A stretch of 64,000 nucleotides of DNA from the NCBI GenBank assembly GCA_947258435.1, contig CAMYID010000019.1:40780-104779 (forward strand), written 5' to 3'. This document shows positions 45,296 to 52,622 of this stretch, in pieces. The position numbers were made by a program, and so were the translations under genes. The notes beneath the pieces are model-generated. The model saw only the letters and a list, made by a program, of their open reading frames with translations, was not told the origin of the DNA and ran no database searches. Numbering within the stretch: position 1 is the stretch's first letter; each line of letters starts with the position of its first letter. The DNA is from an uncultured Alphaproteobacteria bacterium. Lineage in GTDB: Bacteria > Pseudomonadota > Alphaproteobacteria > UBA11222.

Positions 45296-45757
45296 ATGCA
45301 AAGCAATATTGCGGAACAAGCAGATCGCAGTGCCTGGTCGGGCGATATTCTGCGCGATACGCTGACTTACCGGTTTATTGATATTTCGGTTACGCTGATC
45401 GATCTGATGATGGAAAACAACTCGATTTCCAGCCTCTACCTCAGTTGGCTTGAAGAGCAGGAGCGACCAGACAATCAGGATACGGATAAAGAAATCCGGC
45501 CTGTCGTCCTGACCGAACTGAAAAATGAGTCCGGTTCCTCAATCATGATTCTGGGCCTGCCGGTATCCGGTCAGTTCCTTGTCGTGTTCCAGAACAAATA
45601 CTTCAATGCAAATATCATCATCGCACAGAACATCGAGACGGGCGAATTGCAGGCAAGCAGCGTTTCAGAGTTCAATGGCGATCTGACCTATGCATTGACC
45701 TGGGGGCATGATTTCATCAACCGTGTCGATACGGAGATGATTACCGCAGATATATAG
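45296..45757 (+). CDS. Conserved-looking hypothetical protein after the glycosyltransferase fusion
   Basis: A 153-residue acidic protein with a strong ribosome-binding site (AAAGGAGAAAGAA before ATG 45296), 17 nt after the fusion gene. It has no recognised motif. Visible are TYRFIDISVTLIDLMMENNS, SSIMILGLPVSGQFLVVFQ and a C-terminal TYALTWGHDFINR. It appears soluble and globular, without signal peptide. Tight coupling suggests it works with, or regulates, the glycosyltransferase-methyltransferase. Confidence 0.65.
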   Translation: MQSNIAEQADRSAWSGDILRDTLTYRFIDISVTLIDLMMENNSISSLYLSWLEEQERPDNQDTDKEIRPVVLTELKNESGSSIMILGLPVSGQFLVVFQNKYFNANIIIAQNIETGELQASSVSEFNGDLTYALTWGHDFINRVDTEMITADI

Positions 45758-45798
45758 CGGCGATCCGGGGGCTGCCGGCAGGAATTGAGGTCCCGGCC

Positions 45799-45822
45799 AC
45801 ACGGACACACGGACACACGGAC
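45799..45822 (+). repeat. Three tandem ACACGGAC octamers
   Basis: ACACGGAC repeats exactly three times, followed by a partial unit, in the 96-nt gap between convergent genes. It is simple-sequence DNA with no evident function. Confidence 0.8.
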
Positions 45823-45853
45823 ACGCACCCTCACCCCTCCTGTCTGAAATGGC

Positions 45854-47029
45854 CTATTGCGGTGCGTCAGTCTTTTTGCTGTCACCAAGCCAGCTTGCAG
45901 CACTTCCCGGCATGGCCTTCCAGCCTTTTGCGCTGTGCTGGGCGCTGCTGTCCGCCTGCCGCCGCTCATTCTCCAGTTCGTTGGCAAGATACATAAAGCG
46001 CTCGATCAGTGCATAGCAAAATTGCACCTTTGCCTTATCTACATCCCAGGATGCATTGGGAAATGGGCACCCCTCGAACGAGATTGTGATATCGCGCGGC
46101 AGGGAGAACCGCTCCGTCAGTAATCTAGCCAACCGTTCGGCCACACGCGACTCATGCAGCCATTTGTCAATTTTCTCGCCGTGAAGACGTAAATTCTTTT
46201 CGTAGATAACCGTTACTTTTCCCGATTCATTCTTGAAGGCCAGCTCAGGCTTGCTTGACATCCGCAGCAATAACCAGTCCATGGCGTTCTTGGCCAGCGC
46301 ATATTCTTCCGCGCACCACTCGGCCCGATCCAGCGGCAGGCCGGTATCGGTCACGATCTGCTCACGGTTTGCCGTATCGGCCCCATAGACGAGGCACGCA
46401 ATATTGTAATAACGCTGAATTTCAAGCGAATGCAGATCCCAATAGGCAAGCTCCAGCTGATCCTCTTCGACCAGCCGCCACTCCAGCTCCCATCCATCCG
46501 CAACCGCCTGCAATTTTTCGACGACCTGCCCCTGTTGCGCTTCGGGCAACTCCTGGTCGAGCAACATCATTCCCATCAGGGCAATATTGTCGGCGGCATC
46601 TTCCTCACGACCGAAAACAGGCAGGTTAAGCTCCCAGATCAGCACATGGGCCAGTTCGTGAAACAAGGTAAATTCAGTGTTGGCGAGTGTGAACAAGCGC
46701 ACATAGGCGTCTTCCTCCGTGGCGGCGGGTTGCGCCGCTCCCGACTGCCCGGAGTTGACCTGCCCCGCAGCGGCCTGCCCGGTCGCACCAGCCATAACAG
46801 ATGTCAAAGCGATCACCACGCATAACCAGATGCCCCGCGAAAACAAGCGGATCCGCCGCCGCGTCAGCGGTTCAAGATATTGTTGCCTTCCTAAGGTCAA
46901 ATTTCCCCGTGCCGCTTCATGGGCACGCCCCAAATTTGTCGCTGATTGTTCGAAATCCATCCGACCTGCCGAACGCAACGCGCGGGCCGGGGAACCGAAA
47001 CTAAAGGTGCGCCCTTGCGAGGAACTCAC
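45854..47029 (-). CDS. DUF4344 putative metallopeptidase
   Basis: The zinc motif HELAH (residues 124-128 of the long form) lies in EFTLFHELAHVLIWELNLPVFGREEDAADN, with REEDAAD as a possible downstream acid ligand. DUF4344 is a family of predicted exported metallopeptidases. A hydrophobic stretch (LCVVIALTSVMAGATG) after RRRIRLFSRG looks like a signal peptide. The 391-residue form starts with GTG 47029 without a ribosome-binding site. ATG 46960, or TTG 46900 just before the signal-like segment, is more likely. Substrate and function are unknown. Confidence 0.75.
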   Translation of the reverse strand: MSSSQGRTFSFGSPARALRSAGRMDFEQSATNLGRAHEAARGNLTLGRQQYLEPLTRRRIRLFSRGIWLCVVIALTSVMAGATGQAAAGQVNSGQSGAAQPAATEEDAYVRLFTLANTEFTLFHELAHVLIWELNLPVFGREEDAADNIALMGMMLLDQELPEAQQGQVVEKLQAVADGWELEWRLVEEDQLELAYWDLHSLEIQRYYNIACLVYGADTANREQIVTDTGLPLDRAEWCAEEYALAKNAMDWLLLRMSSKPELAFKNESGKVTVIYEKNLRLHGEKIDKWLHESRVAERLARLLTERFSLPRDITISFEGCPFPNASWDVDKAKVQFCYALIERFMYLANELENERRQADSSAQHSAKGWKAMPGSAASWLGDSKKTDAPQ

Positions 47030-47236
47030 AAAACCGGAAAGTAAACAGGCACCTCTCGCCGCCCGCCAACTTATTCACCGCCCAAAGACCGCAGCAAAAT
47101 CCGGTACGCAGGCCGGTTCAGTATATCCCCGAGATACTAATGCATAGCTAAAATTCAAGCCTGCTCAACTGGCCTGAATTGTCGCATCAGCGATGTGAAA
47201 CTTCTGAAAATCCGGTTCAGCCACTAAAATTACTGT

Positions 47237-47262
47237 GCCACCCTGTCAATACAGGCCGTGGC
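47237..47262 (-). terminator. Possible terminator after hspQ
   Basis: GCCAC-CCTGT pairs with ACAGG-GTGGC with a small bulge, just after the hspQ stop on the minus strand. AATTTT follows 5 nt later, so termination is plausible but weak. Confidence 0.4.
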
Positions 47263-47264
47263 TG

Positions 47265-47591
47265 CTAATGCGCATAATGTTTGAGCAGGCGATAGACCCC
47301 GCCGCTATGCTCACCGAATATTTTCGATATCTGCGGATGATCCACAGGCTCACCGCTTTCGTCATTCAGCAGATTCTGCTCTGATACATAGGCTTCGTAA
47401 TAGGTTTCCTCATTCTCGGCAAACAAATGATAGAAAGGCTGATCCTTCCGCGGACGCACTTCCGCCGGGATCGACTGGTACCATTCCTCGGTATTGTTAA
47501 ACTCGGGATCCACATCGAAAATCACCCCCCGGAAGGGGAAGACCCGGTGCCGGACAATCTGACCGATTGAGAATTTTGCCCACTGCGTCAT
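47265..47591 (-). CDS. hspQ: Heat shock protein HspQ
   Basis: A 108-residue YccV/HspQ protein. AKFSIGQIVRHRVFPFRGVIFDVDPEF is the family start, followed by DQPFYHLFAENEETYYEAYVSEQNLL and a basic C-terminus. HspQ is a small cytosolic protein reported to modulate Lon protease activity and DnaA turnover in enterobacteria. Length matches. It stands alone with its own downstream hairpin. Confidence 0.93.
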   Translation of the reverse strand: MTQWAKFSIGQIVRHRVFPFRGVIFDVDPEFNNTEEWYQSIPAEVRPRKDQPFYHLFAENEETYYEAYVSEQNLLNDESGEPVDHPQISKIFGEHSGGVYRLLKHYAH

Positions 47592-47741
47592 CGCTGCAAG
47601 TTCCTTGAAGAAATATCTATAGATTTATCACTAGGTTTTCTGAAATTCCACCTTTGAATAGGAACGCAGAACGTGGCGCAGGCAGGTTGCCCGCGCGTGG
47701 TGAGGCGATATGCGCCGATATAGGCCTGGTGGCACGAAAAT

Positions 47742-47767
47742 GGGCCGCACAACCCGATGTGCGGCCC
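47742..47767 (-). terminator. Terminator downstream of the NPC-repeat gene
   Basis: GGGCCGCACA (47742-47751) pairs perfectly with TGTGCGGCCC (47758-47767), a 10-bp stem with a 6-nt loop. Read on the minus strand it is followed by ATTTTC. It lies 80 nt after the repeat-protein stop and probably ends that transcript. Confidence 0.65.
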
Positions 47768-47846
47768 AAAAGACTAACCGGACAAGATTGACCGGCAACC
47801 AACCGGTGCTGCCGGTTGTGCCGGCCCGCCAACCGGTTTCGCGCGA

Positions 47847-48086
47847 TCAATCCGCCTTACACGGGTTCTTTGCCGCGCAGGGATTGTCCGCCTTGCAGGG
47901 ATTGTCTGCCGCGCACGGATTCTTGGCCGCGCAGGGATTATGTGCCTTGCAGGGATGTTCCATTTTCTTACCATCGGTTTCATGATGGCCCGCAAAGGCC
48001 GCCGGTGCCGATACCGCAGCCGACATGGCCATCACCATCCCCGCCGCAGCTGCTTTTTTTACCGCACGCATATTTTTCTTTGCCAT
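47847..48086 (-). CDS. Exported cysteine hexapeptide-repeat protein
   Basis: A 79-residue protein. A cleavable signal peptide ends at Ala32 (APAAFA|GHHE). The mature part is about 47 residues and ends with six tandem hexapeptides of form (N/H)PC(A/K)A(K/D/H): Cys46, 52, 58, 64, 70 and 76, exactly six apart. Two His and several Lys/Asp flank them. Such Cys-rich exported peptides can bind metal or be cross-linked, but no characterised family is asserted. It lies 130 nt downstream of a cupredoxin-like gene on the same strand. Confidence 0.8.
   Translation of the reverse strand: MAKKNMRAVKKAAAAGMVMAMSAAVSAPAAFAGHHETDGKKMEHPCKAHNPCAAKNPCAADNPCKADNPCAAKNPCKAD
47850..47960 (-). repeat. 18-bp coding repeats (six copies) of the NPC unit
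   Basis: Six consecutive in-frame 18-bp units encode the (N/H)PCxAx hexapeptides. Codons vary between copies (CCC/CCG, TGC/TGT, GCG/GCA), so the repeat is maintained at protein level and is not a recent DNA duplication only. Confidence 0.8.
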
Positions 48087-48216
48087 GAAGCTTCCACCTT
48101 TTCTGTTTAGCTATGGTCTGTTTTTCTATTACAGGCTGTTGCCCGTTACGCAGCAATCAACGGTACTCGCCACCTGATTATCATGTTTTGGCAGCCGAGT
48201 GACAGATGAATGCGCC

Positions 48217-48714
48217 CTACCCCTCGACGATCAACTGATAGTCAGGGGTTGGATTGAGCGGACAGGAATAAAAATACTCCCCTTCCGTCAACTCAATTTC
48301 ATAATCCTGCGTCACCCCTTCGGTCAGCCCGCCACCCGAAGTACCCGGTAGTGTGACGCGGGAAAAACCCTGCCCGCGCAGCCAGAACCCCAACTCATAG
48401 GGCACATTCTTGTTGGTCACGCGGAAAATATATTTGCCGGGCTTAAGCTGCAGCGGCGCGGCATCGGCCACGCGTTCGGCACCACTTTGGTCGTTGATCG
48501 CGGCGCAGTCTGCAGCGCTGCTGCTCTGATAGCCATGATCGACCCCACCTTCGGATTCAACAAACTGGCACGCTGTCTGTGTCAGTTCGATAACCCGTGG
48601 CGCCTCTTCGGCATAGGCCCGGCCCGGACCCCACACACCGAAAGCGGCAGCGATAACCCCCGCTGCCAGTATCATGCTTGCCGCACAATTTGATCCGGAA
48701 TCGCAATCAGACAT
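48217..48714 (-). CDS. Exported cupredoxin-like protein
   Basis: A 165-residue protein. A hydrophobic segment followed by AYA|EEAP suggests a signal peptide of about 35 residues. The mature protein has TQTACQFVE, YIFRVTNKNVPYELGFWLRG and a C-terminal GEYFYSCPLNPTPDYQLIVE. This is the edge-strand layout of cupredoxins, with Cys in YFYSCP. The usual following His (C...H...M) is replaced by Leu-Asn-Pro-Thr, so a normal type 1 copper site is unlikely. Conserved cysteines may instead form disulfides. Copper or redox roles are inferred only. Confidence 0.7.
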   Translation of the reverse strand: MSDCDSGSNCAASMILAAGVIAAAFGVWGPGRAYAEEAPRVIELTQTACQFVESEGGVDHGYQSSSAADCAAINDQSGAERVADAAPLQLKPGKYIFRVTNKNVPYELGFWLRGQGFSRVTLPGTSGGGLTEGVTQDYEIELTEGEYFYSCPLNPTPDYQLIVEG

Positions 48715-48989
48715 CTATTCATCCTCTATGTTCGACGACTGTCAGCGCCATTTGTGGCGTTTCTATGGTGAGCTGAATATTTGCAGCGCGAAACGGTTTA
48801 GAACACGCCTCGCACAAAATTGAACGTGATGTGAGCACGCCAACCGCAAACACCCTTGCACCCGCCACGCCATACGCAGCATTGCGCCACCCTGCCCGCT
48901 CACCATATAATTTGGGGATATGACGAAATTCAGCCCGGTCTTCTGCCCCGGATTGGCGGATCGCAGCGAACCGGAAATGGGAGAAAGCG

Positions 48990-49478
48990 ATGCAGCAGGT
49001 CAGCAAACGCGCCGAAGCAACCTTTGCGGCAGGGTGCTTCTGGGGGGTCGAAGCCACATTCCGCCGCGTGCCGGGCGTGTTTGCAACCGCTGTGGGTTAT
49101 ATGGGGGGCGATACCGACAACCCCACCTATGAGGATGTCTGCAGCGGCACGACCAACCATGCCGAAATCGTCAAAGTCGTCTTCGATCCGCGACAGGTCA
49201 GCTACGAGGAATTGCTGGAAGTATTCTGGGCCAATCACGATCCGACCACACGCAATCGCCAGGGCCCCGATATCGGCACGCAATATCGCTCTGCGATTTT
49301 TTATCATGATGAGGAGCAGGCCGCCCAGGCGCGTGCATCGCTCAACAAGCAGGAAGAAGCAAAACGCTTCCCGCGCCCCATCGTCACCGAAATCGCCCCG
49401 GCATCCGACTTCTGGATGGCGGAGGATTATCATCAGCAATATCTTGAAAAACGCGGCATGGCCTCCTGCCACGTCTGA
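48990..49478 (+). CDS. msrA: Peptide-methionine (S)-S-oxide reductase MsrA
   Basis: A 162-residue enzyme that reduces methionine-S-sulfoxide in proteins. The catalytic motif GCFWG places the nucleophile at Cys16. [30 protein letters not shown] and the [13 protein letters not shown] segment are present. A C-terminal Cys in MASCHV could act in recycling. Shine-Dalgarno GGGAGAAAG precedes ATG 48990. Length is normal. Confidence 0.96.
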   Translation: MQQVSKRAEATFAAGCFWGVEATFRRVPGVFATAVGYMGGDTDNPTYEDVCSGTTNHAEIVKVVFDPRQVSYEELLEVFWANHDPTTRNRQGPDIGTQYRSAIFYHDEEQAAQARASLNKQEEAKRFPRPIVTEIAPASDFWMAEDYHQQYLEKRGMASCHV

Positions 49479-49532
49479 AGTGGCAAAGGCCCATTCGATA
49501 CCGGATTTTTGGCCCACCCCGCATGAACGGCC

Positions 49533-49997
49533 ATGACAAGGGTCGAGGCGGACTCCCGCGATTATCCCGGCCGCCCCTGGGTCGGGGTGGGTGTGGTTGT
49601 TTTCAAGCATGACAATGTCCTGCTTGTGCAACGGGCAAAACCGCCACGGGCCGGCACCTGGTCGATCCCCGGCGGCATGCAGGAACTGGGCGAAACAGCG
49701 CAGCAGGCCGGCATCCGCGAAGTGCGCGAGGAAACCGGCATAACGGTGGCGATTGACGGGCTGATCGATATTATCGACGTAATCCTGCCCGCAGAAGATG
49801 GCCGCATTCGCACCCATTACACGCTTATCGATTATCACGCGCATTGGCTGAGTGGCGACCCGAAGGCGGCAGACGATGCGCATGATGCACGCTGGGTCCG
49901 GCTGGACGCGCTTGCCGGTTACCGGCTGTGGTCCGAAACCCTGCGCGTAATCCGTGAAAGCGCACGGGTGCGCGGGCTTCCTGCCCCCGGCAAGTAA
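49533..49997 (+). CDS. Nudix hydrolase
   Basis: A 154-residue cytosolic phosphohydrolase. The Nudix box spans residues 47-70 with GGMQELGET at its start and REVREETGI at its end, including the metal-binding Glu residues. The ADP-ribose or nucleotide-diphosphate substrate cannot be read. It is 54 nt after msrA on the same strand and may share a transcript. Confidence 0.92.
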   Translation: MTRVEADSRDYPGRPWVGVGVVVFKHDNVLLVQRAKPPRAGTWSIPGGMQELGETAQQAGIREVREETGITVAIDGLIDIIDVILPAEDGRIRTHYTLIDYHAHWLSGDPKAADDAHDARWVRLDALAGYRLWSETLRVIRESARVRGLPAPGK

Positions 49998-50065
49998 GTG
50001 GACAGCACGCAGCGCTCACCAGGAGTTGACTGGTATAGCGGTACAGTCCCGGGCAATCATGGGGC

Positions 50066-51100
50066 ATGTCTTTTCCGCGCAACTCTATACAGGCTGCCCT
50101 TGCATCGCTGGCTCTGCTTGGCGGCTTGCTGACACTTGCAGGAACCGGGCATGCCGACACGCAGACTGCGCCCCCTGACTGGGTTGCGGAATGGCCGCGG
50201 ACTGATTTTGCCAGATCAGCCATACCCTTTTCGGAGATTGTGTCCGGCGGCCCGTCCCGGGACGGCATTCCCCCAATCGACAGCCCGAAATTCATCGCCG
50301 TGACGGCGCAGACAGGACTTGCCCCGAGCGAGCCTGTAATCAGCCTTGATATTGACGGCAAGGCGCGCGCCTATCCGCTGCGTATTCTGATCTGGCATGA
50401 AATTGTCAATGACAGGCTGGCCGGCATGCCCATCGCGGTGACCTATTGCCCGTTATGTGACGCGGCCATCATATTCGACCGCAGGCTTGATGGACGGGTG
50501 CTTGATTTTGGCACGACGGGCAAGCTGCGCCATTCCGATCTCATCATGTATGACCGGCAGACCGAAAGCTGGTGGCAGCAATTTCTGGGCCGTGCCATCA
50601 TCGGTACATTGACAGATAGCGCGCTTGCAATCCTGCCCAGCCGGGTTGAACCGCTTGCCCGGTTCCGCGAGCGACACCCGGACGGCACCCTTCTGGTCCC
50701 CGGCGATCCGGAGGCCCGCGCCTATGGCGAGACCCCCTATGCCGGCTATGACAGCAGCCGCACCCCGTTTCTTTACCGTGGCGCATTGCCCGAAACGATC
50801 GCGCCGATGGCGCGGGTCGTCGCGGTTGGCAGCATCGCCTGGCCCCTGTCGCTTGTGAAAGCGCGCGGTGAAATAGTGGCCGGCGATCTGCGGCTCCGCT
50901 GGCAGGCGGGGTTGAACTCCGCCCTCGATACCGCCGCTATCACCCATGGCCGCGATATCGGCTATGTCACGGTTGAGCGATATAGCGCAGATGCCGGCTG
51001 GCGCGACGCGGTGCATGATGTGACCTTCGCCTTTGCCTTTCACGCCTTCCACCCGGAAGGAACCCTGCACCGGACAGACCCCGCGCCGCCCGCAGAGTAA
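50066..51100 (+). CDS. DUF3179 domain exported protein
   Basis: A 344-residue protein with an N-terminal signal peptide (ALLGGLLTLAGTGHA|DT). DUF3179 hallmarks are IWHEIVND, VTYCPLCDAAIIFDR with a Cys-x2-Cys, and FGTTGKLRHSDLIMYDRQT-ESWW. The C-terminal half includes DPEARAYGETPYAGYD. The family is widespread, exported and functionally unassigned. It is oriented with msrA and Nudix but 68 nt after them. Confidence 0.88.
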   Translation: MSFPRNSIQAALASLALLGGLLTLAGTGHADTQTAPPDWVAEWPRTDFARSAIPFSEIVSGGPSRDGIPPIDSPKFIAVTAQTGLAPSEPVISLDIDGKARAYPLRILIWHEIVNDRLAGMPIAVTYCPLCDAAIIFDRRLDGRVLDFGTTGKLRHSDLIMYDRQTESWWQQFLGRAIIGTLTDSALAILPSRVEPLARFRERHPDGTLLVPGDPEARAYGETPYAGYDSSRTPFLYRGALPETIAPMARVVAVGSIAWPLSLVKARGEIVAGDLRLRWQAGLNSALDTAAITHGRDIGYVTVERYSADAGWRDAVHDVTFAFAFHAFHPEGTLHRTDPAPPAE

Positions 51101-51137
51101 ACCGATTGCGCCGTCCGTCTGACACCCCGGGCGGGTG

Positions 51138-51926
51138 TTACCTTGCGGTCAGGGGCGCCATGCCCAGATGCATGCCCGCATCGGTGATCAGTGTCTCACC
51201 GGTAATATGCTGCGCCCCTTCGGTACAGAAGAAGACGACTGCATCGGCGATATCCTCCGGCGTGCCGGCGCGGTTAAGTGGCGTGGTCTTTTCCTGTGTC
51301 GCGACCATTTTCGCAAAAGTCTCGGGTCCAAGCCGATCGGAAAACCAGCGTGTACCGATAAATCCCGGACAGACCGCATTGACCCGGATTTCAGGCGCAA
51401 GCGCGCGCGCCAGTGACAGGGTCATCGTATTCAGTGCCCCCTTGGAAGCCGCATAGGCGATCGAGCTGCCAACCCCCATCACACCGGCAATGGACGACAC
51501 ATTGACGACCGCCCCCATGCCCACTTTCTTCATGGCCGGGGCAACCGCGCGGACCATCTGATAGGGCCCGACAACATTGAGCGCATAAATATACTGAAAA
51601 TCCTCGCCGGTCAGCGCATCGAGATCGCGATGATCGGCAAAAACCGATGTCCCCGCATTATTGACCAGCACATCGACCCGGCCCCATTTATCAAGCGTTT
51701 CCTGTGCAAGCCGCCGGCAATCGGCGTCTTTGGAGATATCGGCCTGCACAAGCAGGGTATCGACACCCCGGCCCGCGCAACTTTCGGCAACGGCTTCCGC
51801 TTCGCTGCGGCTCTTGGAATAGTTGATCACCACATTGCAGCCGCGCGCCGCCAGCTTTTCGGCAACCGCCGCGCCAAGCCCCATCGCCGATCCGGTGACA
51901 ATCGCCACCCTGCCCGTCATATCCAT
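51138..51926 (-). CDS. Short-chain dehydrogenase/reductase
   Basis: A 262-residue SDR. The cofactor motif is TGSAMGLGAAVAEKLA, followed by NNAGTSVF. The catalytic Ser is in NVSSIAGVMG and Tyr-Lys in YAASKGAL. The C-terminal GGG-like TGETLITDAGMHLG is standard. ATG 51926 is preferred by AGGGGAA 5 nt upstream; the frame extends to 52037. It lies 43 nt downstream of the Lrp-family gene and likely shares its transcript. Substrate unknown; many such SDRs reduce 3-oxoacyl esters or ketones. Confidence 0.9.
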   Translation of the reverse strand: MDMTGRVAIVTGSAMGLGAAVAEKLAARGCNVVINYSKSRSEAEAVAESCAGRGVDTLLVQADISKDADCRRLAQETLDKWGRVDVLVNNAGTSVFADHRDLDALTGEDFQYIYALNVVGPYQMVRAVAPAMKKVGMGAVVNVSSIAGVMGVGSSIAYAASKGALNTMTLSLARALAPEIRVNAVCPGFIGTRWFSDRLGPETFAKMVATQEKTTPLNRAGTPEDIADAVVFFCTEGAQHITGETLITDAGMHLGMAPLTAR

Positions 51927-51969
51927 CGTTATTTCCCCTGTTCTGCCAAAGCTTGTCACCGTTTGCCGG

Positions 51970-52452
51970 TCAATCTGAATAAGCCGCCGCTGCATCCACG
52001 GGCAGCGCATTGATCCGCTTGATCGGGCGCACGACAATCCGCGTCAGCACATCGCTGATCAGGCCGCAGGCAAGCAGCTTGTCGCGCTGGAACGCATCAT
52101 AATGGTGAATATCGGCGGTGACCACGCGCAACATATAATCCGCCTCGCCCGTAATCGAATAGCAATCCATCACCTCGGGCCATTGCATTACCTCCGCCTC
52201 GAATGCGGTCATCGTATCGCGATTGGGCGTGGCCAGCTTGACCGTTGCGAATGCCACAAAGTGCAGGCCAAGCTTCTCGCGATCAAGCAGCGTCACCCGC
52301 TTGCGAATGATACCCGCTTCCTCCATCTGCCGGATCCGCCGCCAGCAGGGCGAACTCGACAGGCCGACCTGCGTTGCAATCTCTGCGATGGAGAGGGTGG
52401 CATCTTCCTGAATAAGCCGCAGAATATGACGATCTGTCTGATCGATTATCAT
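51970..52452 (-). CDS. Lrp/AsnC family transcriptional regulator
   Basis: A 160-residue regulator. The N-terminal HTH is IDQTDRHILRLIQEDATLSIAEIATQVGLSSSPCWRRIRQME. The RAM ligand-binding domain follows (FVAFATVKLATP, VMDCYSITGEADYMLRVV). It diverges from iorAB with about 170 nt between start codons, so it probably senses an amino acid and controls the oxidoreductase/dehydrogenase operon and perhaps itself. Confidence 0.94.
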   Translation of the reverse strand: MIIDQTDRHILRLIQEDATLSIAEIATQVGLSSSPCWRRIRQMEEAGIIRKRVTLLDREKLGLHFVAFATVKLATPNRDTMTAFEAEVMQWPEVMDCYSITGEADYMLRVVTADIHHYDAFQRDKLLACGLISDVLTRIVVRPIKRINALPVDAAAAYSD

Positions 52453-52622
52453 CGTAGATTTTTCCGGTGTTCGTCTGTTTTGAGGAATAATATTCTAATT
52501 TTTCGGTTTTTCCAGGCAAATCAGGTAAGAAATTCCCAGCCAGAAAACATATATTTGCTGCATGAGATTTGTCCGCCGCCGGCACTGAGCACCGCCGGCC
52601 TCTGCCTGACGGAGAGCCCTTC

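Noticed and set aside
47850..47960. CRISPR-like repeat
   Set aside because: The 18-bp units are contiguous, in frame and without spacers; they encode the NPC hexapeptides.
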